From: Cellulomonas terrae
GTDB lineage: Bacteria > Actinomycetota > Actinomycetes > Actinomycetales > Cellulomonadaceae
Assembly (NCBI RefSeq): GCF_007990265.1
Contig: NZ_BJWH01000003.1
Coordinates: 1-64,000, forward strand
DNA: 64,000 nucleotides
Direction: 5' to 3'
Both the position numbers and the translations under genes were made by a program. A model generated the notes under the pieces. The model was given only the letters and a program-made list of their open reading frames with translations, was not told the DNA's origin and made no database searches. This document shows positions 59,462-64,000 of this stretch, piece after piece (positions within the stretch are counted from its first letter, which is position 1; every line of letters begins with the position of its first letter).

Positions 59462-60337
59462 ATGCGTGCCGACGGACCCGTGGTCGTCGCCCTCGACGGA
59501 ACCGCACACAGCGCGCAGACGCTCCGGTGGGGAGTCGACGAGGCGGTCCGGCGGCGGGCCAGTCTGCTGCTCGTCCGGGTCGTCGAGGACTCCTGGCAGG
59601 GAACCGCGTGGAGCTGGTACCCGATCGTCGCGAGCGGCGACCTCGGCCTCGAGGCCAAGGAGTACCTGGCGGACGAGGCGAGCCTGCTCGAGGAGCACCA
59701 CCCAGGGCTGCACGTCGAGACGCGCGTGCTGCACGGCCAGGTGGTGCCCTCCCTGCGGGAGCTCAGCTTCGGCGCCCAGCTGCTCGTTCTCGGCGCACAC
59801 GTGCGCACCGGCCGCGCACGGACCGGGTCGACGGGTGCCCACGTCGCTGCGCACGCTCGCTGCCCGGTCGTGGTCGTCCGCTCCGACCCCGACCGGCCGG
59901 CGCCGACGAGGGCAGCGGTCGTGGTCGGCGTCGACGGCTCGTCGGCGTCGTTGGCGGCGGCGCGCGTCGCGGCACGGGAGGCGTGGATGCGGGGGCGGCC
60001 TCTGCTCGTCGTGCACGCCCGGCCGACGATCCCCGATCCCTTCGGGCGCGGGAGCGTCCCCCCGCTGGCGACCGCCGACGAGAGCGACCCGACACACCGG
60101 GCGGCGCAGGCCGTGGCCGACAGGCTGCGGGACGAGAACGACGGGCTCGCCGTCGAGCTCGCGCTCGTCGACGACGACCCGGCCGACGCGCTCGTCCATC
60201 TCGGTGCGGCTGCTGCGCTCCTGGTGGTGGGCTCGCGCGGGCTGGGCAGCTTCCGCGGCATGCTGCTCGGCTCCGTCAGCCACGCCGTGCTGCACGAGGC
60301 GACGGTCCCGGTGATCGTGGTTCGCGACGACGGATGA
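59462..60337 (+). CDS. Universal stress protein, tandem UspA with degenerate first domain
   Basis: A 291-aa two-domain Usp. The second domain has an intact ATP loop GSRGLGSFRGMLLGSVS near the C-terminus. The first domain's equivalent segment (GAHVRTGRARTGSTGAHVA) keeps only part of the motif, so it probably does not bind ATP. This differs from the other three Usp proteins in the window. GGAGGAGG precedes the ATG. It diverges from the DoxX gene and is likely controlled by the box pair at 59321-59362. Confidence 0.9.
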   Translation: MRADGPVVVALDGTAHSAQTLRWGVDEAVRRRASLLLVRVVEDSWQGTAWSWYPIVASGDLGLEAKEYLADEASLLEEHHPGLHVETRVLHGQVVPSLRELSFGAQLLVLGAHVRTGRARTGSTGAHVAAHARCPVVVVRSDPDRPAPTRAAVVVGVDGSSASLAAARVAAREAWMRGRPLLVVHARPTIPDPFGRGSVPPLATADESDPTHRAAQAVADRLRDENDGLAVELALVDDDPADALVHLGAAAALLVVGSRGLGSFRGMLLGSVSHAVLHEATVPVIVVRDDG

Positions 60338-60442
60338 CGGTCCTGGGGCGGGCCGCCACCGGTGCGATGCAGGTGGTCACCCGCTCCGCGCGGTGGTCGC
60401 GGATCCCGAGCGATCGGCAGGGTCGGCGACCGCGGCGCAGGG

Positions 60443-60470
60443 GGGCCCGGCTCGTCATGGAGCCGGGCCC
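60443..60470. terminator. Bidirectional terminator
   Basis: Perfect 11-bp GGGCCCGGCTC stem (60443-60453 with 60460-60470), 6-nt loop, then TTCGTCT; it lies 16 nt from the stop of the leftward alcohol dehydrogenase gene and 106 nt from the Usp stop. Confidence 0.85.
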
Positions 60471-60485
60471 TTCGTCTGCTGCCTG

Positions 60486-61541
60486 TCACCGGGTCAGGAG
60501 CACCTTGAGCGCCTGGGTCTGCGCCGCGCGTCCGAACGTGTCGTACGCCGAGACGATGTCTGCCAGGTCGAACCGGTGGGTGACGAACGCCTGCACCGGC
60601 AGCTTCCCCGCCGCGACCAGGCGAAGCAGCATCGGCAGCGTGGTCGTGTTGACGAGGCCGGTGGTGATGGTGATGTTCCTGATCCACAGGTCTTGGAGCG
60701 CCAGCTCGGCCGGTGTGCCGTGCACCCCGACGTTCGCGACGTGCCCGCCGGGCCGGACCAGCTCGGTGCACATGGTGAACGTCTGCGGGATGCCGACGCA
60801 CTCGATCGCCACGTCGACCCCGCCCTCCTCGGCCACCGCCAGCACCTGCGCCTTCCATTCGGGCGCCGAGGGGTCGACCGTGACCGTCGCGCCCAGCCGC
60901 TTCGCGACGTCGAGCCGGTGGCCGTCGGTGTCGATGGCGATGATCTGCGCGGCACCGTAGAGCCCCGCGGTCGCGATCGCGGCCAGGCCGACAGGTCCGG
61001 CTCCGACGACGGCGACGGTGTCACCCGGCTGGACCTGCCCGTACCGCACACCGATCTCGAACCCCGTCGGGAGGATGTCGGAGAGCAGCACCGCAAGCTC
61101 GTCGGGCACGTTCGGGGGAAGGCGGTGCAGCGAGCTGTCGGCGAACGGTACCCGGACCAGCTCGGCCTGGGTCCCGTCGATCAGATGGCCGAGCACCCAG
61201 CCGATGCCGGACATCCCCTCGGGCGCCAGGCAGTGCGAGGGGTTCTGGCTCCGGCAGTAGGTGCAGACGCCGCACCCGCTGATGCAGGAGATGATCACGC
61301 GCTCGCCGACCGCGTGGCTGCTCACGCCGTCGCCGACCGCGACGATGGTCCCCACGCCTTCGTGGCCGAGCACGCGTCCGTCGGTGACCGCCGGGACGTC
61401 GCCGTGCAGGATGTGCAGGTCGGTGCCGCAGATGGTGGTGGTGTCGACCCGGACCACAGCGTCGGTCGGTTCGAGCAGACGCGCGTCCGGGACCTCCTCC
61501 CACGCGATGGTGTTCGGACCGTGGAACACGAGCGCCTTCAT
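60486..61541 (-). CDS. Zinc-dependent alcohol dehydrogenase
   Basis: A 351-aa medium-chain dehydrogenase. Catalytic zinc ligands: Cys38 in TICGTDLHIL and the HE pair in LGHEGVG (60/61). The structural-zinc four-cysteine motif is CGVCTYCRSQNPSHC. The NAD fold follows with VGAGPVGLAAIATAGLYGA (about 179-197) and an acidic IDTDGHR for NAD preference. It resembles the alpha-type alcohol/NAD dehydrogenases that recycle NADH during fermentation. A DosR-like box lies 87 bp upstream, fitting use under oxygen limitation. Confidence 0.92.
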   Translation of the reverse strand: MKALVFHGPNTIAWEEVPDARLLEPTDAVVRVDTTTICGTDLHILHGDVPAVTDGRVLGHEGVGTIVAVGDGVSSHAVGERVIISCISGCGVCTYCRSQNPSHCLAPEGMSGIGWVLGHLIDGTQAELVRVPFADSSLHRLPPNVPDELAVLLSDILPTGFEIGVRYGQVQPGDTVAVVGAGPVGLAAIATAGLYGAAQIIAIDTDGHRLDVAKRLGATVTVDPSAPEWKAQVLAVAEEGGVDVAIECVGIPQTFTMCTELVRPGGHVANVGVHGTPAELALQDLWIRNITITTGLVNTTTLPMLLRLVAAGKLPVQAFVTHRFDLADIVSAYDTFGRAAQTQALKVLLTR

Positions 61542-61620
61542 GGTGACTCCTCACCTCGACCGCGTCGGGCACGGTTGCCCGCGCACCTCCAGCGATACTC
61601 CGCGGCGCAGCGGGCGGGCA

Positions 61621-61634
61621 GGGCCGATGGTCCC
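61621..61634. promoter_or_regulatory. DosR/DevR-like box upstream of the alcohol dehydrogenase
   Basis: GGGCCGATGGTCCC, centred 87 bp upstream of the start codon at 61541. It lies 39 bp past the stop of the same-direction DUF1876 gene. Confidence 0.5.
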
Positions 61635-61672
61635 GTGAGCACGTCAGGACGTGCCGGCACCCCGGGGAGAGG

Positions 61673-61954
61673 TCACCGCAGGATCTCCACGTCCTCCTGC
61701 TCGATCTCGGACAGCTCCTCGGAGCACGCCCGCAGCAGGCGGTGGGCGAGGTCCCGCAGCGCCCCGGCGGCGGCGATCCGGTCGCTCGCCTCGGCACCTC
61801 TCCCACCGTGCGACGGGTCGCGACGGACGCGCCCGTAGCCGTGCAGCGTGGCGCCGCTCGACATCGACAGCACCGCGTGCGCCTCGGTCACACCGACGTG
61901 CGGCGGGTCGTCCACGTCGAAGAGGTAGACGGCGACACCCCAGGTGCGTGCCAT
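61673..61954 (-). CDS. DUF1876 family protein
   Basis: A 93-aa paralogue of the protein at 55559: WGVAVYLFDVDDPPHVGVTEAHAVLSM, then ALRDLAHRLLRACSEELSEIEQEDVEIL. Same length and same structure; identity estimated by eye at roughly half. ATG at 61954; longer in-frame extension runs antisense through the Lrp gene and is not credible. A DosR-like box is centred 93 bp upstream. It is followed by the alcohol dehydrogenase gene in the same direction, 131 bp away, which has its own box. Confidence 0.88.
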   Translation of the reverse strand: MARTWGVAVYLFDVDDPPHVGVTEAHAVLSMSSGATLHGYGRVRRDPSHGGRGAEASDRIAAAGALRDLAHRLLRACSEELSEIEQEDVEILR

Positions 61955-62039
61955 CGGACCACACCTTCCCTCTGCACGTGGTCCGCCAGGACCGGACCTC
62001 CGCCGACTCCAGCGTCGAGCAGAGGTCCTCGCACGGCCA

Positions 62040-62053
62040 GGTCTGAAGGTCCC
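62040..62053. promoter_or_regulatory. DosR/DevR-like box upstream of DUF1876 (second copy)
   Basis: GGTCTGAAGGTCCC, weaker on its left half than the other copies, centred 93 bp upstream of the DUF1876 start at 61954. Confidence 0.4.
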
Positions 62054-62076
62054 GACTTCCCGGGTGCCGTGCCCCC

Positions 62077-62589
62077 TCAGGCGCCGTCCGGGCGAGTCCC
62101 CCGGCTCCACCCCGGCGACCGCTCTGCGGACCGGTTCTCGGTCGGCGGCTCCGTGACAGGACGGCCCTCGTACTGGGTGGACAGCACGATCTGGGTGTCG
62201 ATCTCGCCGTGCCTCCCGATGCGCTCGAAGATCTCCTCCAGATGGGGCATCGACGCAGCGCGCACCCGCAGGAGGGTGCAGGAGCTGCCGCTGAGCTTGT
62301 GGATCTCGACGACCTCGGGGAACTCGTCCGACGCAGTGGTCCGGAGCAGGCACCGGCCGGGTGAGCACCGAAGCTTGACGAACGCGGTGAGCGGGAGACC
62401 CGCGTGGGCGGCGTCGATCCGGGCCTGGTAGCCGGCGATCACGCCGGCCTCCTCGAGCCTGCGGACCCGGTCGGCGGTCGCAGGCGCGGACAGGTTGACC
62501 TTGCGGCCCAGCTGGTTGAACGACAGTCGGCCGTCCTCCTGGAGCTCGGAGAGGATGCGCCAGTCCGTACCGTCGAGCGATCTGCTCAT
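62077..62589 (-). CDS. Lrp/AsnC-family transcriptional regulator
   Basis: A 170-aa regulator. The N-terminal winged helix (about 4-60) has LDGTDWRILSELQEDGRLSFNQLGRKV and SAPATADRVRRLEEAGVI. The RAM/AsnC effector domain spans about 65-140. A proline/arginine-rich tail of about 25 residues follows. The start codon has a -10 box TACGGT 6 nt upstream and no Shine-Dalgarno. It is divergent from the MFS exporter, the usual arrangement for Lrp-type regulators of amino-acid efflux. Confidence 0.92.
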   Translation of the reverse strand: MSRSLDGTDWRILSELQEDGRLSFNQLGRKVNLSAPATADRVRRLEEAGVIAGYQARIDAAHAGLPLTAFVKLRCSPGRCLLRTTASDEFPEVVEIHKLSGSSCTLLRVRAASMPHLEEIFERIGRHGEIDTQIVLSTQYEGRPVTEPPTENRSAERSPGWSRGTRPDGA

Positions 62590-62595
62590 CCATCA

Positions 62596-62601
62596 ACCGT
62601 A
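62596..62601 (-). promoter_or_regulatory. -10 box of the Lrp gene (leaderless)
   Basis: TACGGT (62601-62596, leftward) followed by 6 nt and the ATG at 62589, no Shine-Dalgarno. Confidence 0.45.
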
Positions 62602-62658
62602 GCGCCGGAATGCCTCTGGATCGACAGGCGCAGGGCGCACAACGCCTTCGATGTGCCA

Positions 62659-62687
62659 TTCACGGCAGCCGTCCACCTTCGTAGCGT
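62659..62687 (+). promoter_or_regulatory. Promoter of the MFS gene (leaderless)
   Basis: TTCACG (62659-62664), exactly 17 nt, TAGCGT (62682-62687), then 7 nt to the ATG at 62695. No Shine-Dalgarno. Confidence 0.5.
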
Positions 62688-62694
62688 CGACTGC

Positions 62695-63945
62695 ATGACC
62701 GACCAGCCCACCACCACAGCAACCCGGGCGACGTCCGCGCTGTTCACCGGCGCCGCCCTGAACAGCGCGGTCGTCGCGACCACCAGCACGGTGGCCGCAC
62801 TCGTCACGGTCGACGCCCTGGGGCCGGCCTGGGGCGGAGTGCCCGGCACCGCGGCGGTCATCGGCACGGGACTCGGTGCTCTCCTCGTCACCGCGCTCAC
62901 CCACCGCGCCGGCACCCGGGCCGCCCTGCGGCTCGGGTACGTCGCGAGCACGCTCGGCGCCGCGGTCGGTGCGGTCGCCGTGCCGCTCGCCAACGTGGTG
63001 CTGCTGGTCGGCGGCATGCTCCTGATCGGGCTGGGGAACGCCGCCGCGCAGCTGTCCCGCTACGCGGCCGCCGAGCTCGTGCCCGCCCGGCGACGCGGGT
63101 TCGCGATCGGGCTGATCGTCTGGGCCGGAACCGTCGGCGCGGTCGGCGGCCCGCTGCTCCTGCTCCCCTCCGCGCGCCTCGCCGAGACCCTCGGACGGCC
63201 CGCGCTCTCCGGCGCGTTCCTGCTCAGCGTGCCCGCAGGCCTGTTGGCGGCACTGGTGGTGAGCGGACTCCGCACGGCCCGCCGACCCCGCAGCACGTTC
63301 CGGGTGCCCGTCCGGACGATCGTGCGGTCGCCGGCCGGACGCGACGGACTCGCCGTGATGGTCACCGGGCAGGTCGTCATGGCGGCCGTGATGACGTCGG
63401 TGCCCGTCCAGCTCCACCTGCACCATCACGGGCTGGACGTCGTCGGGCTCGTCCTCGCCGCCCACACGCTCGGCATGTTCGTCCTGTCCCCCGTCACGGG
63501 ACGTCTTGCCGACCGCCTGGGACCGGTGCCGGTGATGGTGGTCGGCCTCGTGACCCTGCTGACCTCGACCGTCGTGGCGGCATCCGGCGCGCTCCTCCCC
63601 CAGGCCATCGGCCTGTTCGTCCTCGGCTACGGCTGGAACCTGTGCTTCGTGGGCGGCAGCGCGTCGCTGGCGGTGGGGCTGCCGGTCGAGCAGCGGGCTG
63701 ACGTGGAGGGCTCGGTCGAGGCAGTCGTGTGGATCTCGGCCGCGGCCGGCACGCTCACGTCGACGATCGTGCTCGCACTCGCGGGGTGGCCCGCCCTGAC
63801 GCTGGCGGCCGGGGCCCTCGTCGTCGTCCCCGGTCTGCTCCTGCTCCGCGACCGGCAGCGAACCGCGCCCGGAACGGGCGCCGGCGCTCGTGCTGCATCT
63901 CCGGCCGGTGCGACCCCTCGCTCGTCCGAGGGTGGCCGGCGGTGA
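62695..63945 (+). CDS. MFS-family transporter
   Basis: A 416-aa membrane protein with about twelve hydrophobic helices. It has an early ALFTGAALNSAVVATTSTVAAL helix and, between helices, the ELVPARRRGFAIGL motif resembling the conserved loop of efflux transporters. The second half contains a typical LADRLGPVPVMVVG loop motif (helix 8/9). The C-terminal tail (about 395-416) is Ala/Gly/Pro-rich. It is divergent from the Lrp regulator, so amino-acid or drug efflux is plausible but unproven. Its stop overlaps the next GTG. Confidence 0.88.
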   Translation: MTDQPTTTATRATSALFTGAALNSAVVATTSTVAALVTVDALGPAWGGVPGTAAVIGTGLGALLVTALTHRAGTRAALRLGYVASTLGAAVGAVAVPLANVVLLVGGMLLIGLGNAAAQLSRYAAAELVPARRRGFAIGLIVWAGTVGAVGGPLLLLPSARLAETLGRPALSGAFLLSVPAGLLAALVVSGLRTARRPRSTFRVPVRTIVRSPAGRDGLAVMVTGQVVMAAVMTSVPVQLHLHHHGLDVVGLVLAAHTLGMFVLSPVTGRLADRLGPVPVMVVGLVTLLTSTVVAASGALLPQAIGLFVLGYGWNLCFVGGSASLAVGLPVEQRADVEGSVEAVVWISAAAGTLTSTIVLALAGWPALTLAAGALVVVPGLLLLRDRQRTAPGTGAGARAASPAGATPRSSEGGRR

Positions 63946-64000
63946 GCCACGCCGTCCAGACACCGGGCACGGACGCCCGGGGTCTAGCGCGCCACGTCGA
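63942..64000 (+). CDS. Partial gene at the window edge
   Basis: A GTG at 63942 overlaps the MFS stop (GTGA), the coupling seen many times in this window, and the frame stays open to position 64000 (start VSHAVQTPGTDARGLARHV). GAGGG lies about 12 nt upstream. Only 19 codons are available, so no function can be given. Confidence 0.4.
   Translation, partial: MSHAVQTPGTDARGLARHV

Noticed and set aside
60338..60485. Short frames between the Usp and alcohol dehydrogenase genes
   Set aside because: No start with a Shine-Dalgarno or conserved motif; the stretch is explained by the bidirectional terminator.
1..64000. tRNA, rRNA, riboswitch, CRISPR array, IS element, prophage or attachment sites
   Set aside because: None was recognised by reading both strands; small structured RNAs could still be missed without a covariance-model search.

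Overview
The window reads as the chromosome of a GC-rich, cellulose-degrading, facultatively anaerobic actinobacterium, most likely Cellulomonas or a close relative. That is an inference from several things seen together. There are secreted GH5 and GH74 glycanases with actinobacterial CBM2 modules. The genome carries a bacterial Ku/ligase/LigD-polymerase set, an oxygen-independent class III ribonucleotide reductase, many universal stress proteins, GTG starts and GTGA/ATGA stop-start overlaps. No rRNA, tRNA, CRISPR array, insertion sequence or prophage was recognised, and almost everything is tightly packed coding sequence.

Layout. 1-5,070: GH5 cellulase, threonine aldolase, a small membrane protein, a frameshifted remnant, a Fur/Zur-type regulator and HU. 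5,215-9,040: PHP phosphoesterase and Ku, divergent from a stand-alone ATP-dependent ligase and a LigD-type polymerase. 9,125-11,100: Dps and an App1-like phosphatase. 11,319-14,063: GH74 xyloglucanase behind a LacI-family palindrome. 14,227-18,940: Mqo, an ECF sigma factor overlapping an O6-alkylguanine methyltransferase, pirin and a YbaK-like deacylase. 18,953-25,490: a signalling block (receiver/flavin reductase fusion, cyclic-nucleotide-domain histidine kinase, UBP zinc finger, then two proteins that join PAS, ANTAR, PP2C, ATPase and STAS modules). 25,576-33,050: an esterase, an ECF sigma/anti-sigma pair with its probable lipoprotein target, a b-type membrane protein/Rieske pair, SHOCT proteins and endonuclease IV. 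33,100-43,090: regulators, transporter, nrdDG, AlkD-like protein, a histidine-phosphatase/membrane fusion, a degenerate GGDEF protein and GNAT. 43,128-49,834: GH35 and DUF5107-TPR operon facing an AraC regulator. 49,885-62,060: a stress/redox island with four universal stress proteins, two DUF1876 proteins, an RNA-processing-type MBL hydrolase with DUF1918, SQR-DsrC-DsrE, flavodoxin, DoxX and a zinc alcohol dehydrogenase. 62,077-64,000: Lrp regulator, MFS exporter and the start of one more gene.

The most coherent signal is regulatory. A roughly 14-bp motif close to GGGTCGAAGGTCCC recurs in most control regions of the stress island and also upstream of the anaerobic ribonucleotide reductase. 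It resembles the DosR/DevR dormancy box. At three divergent promoters it occurs as a pair, one copy nearer each gene. This suggests the island is a hypoxia/dormancy regulon whose regulator lies outside the window. The reductase promoter also carries two NrdR-type boxes 32 bp apart. Other readable control elements are a divergent pair of identical ECF-type promoters beside a sigma/anti-sigma operon, a shared operator between the AraC gene and its operon, and a set of promoters whose -10 box sits 6-7 nt before the start codon, which predicts leaderless mRNAs.

All assignments come from reading translated sequence and motifs by eye. Family names are from recognised motifs, not from database searches.
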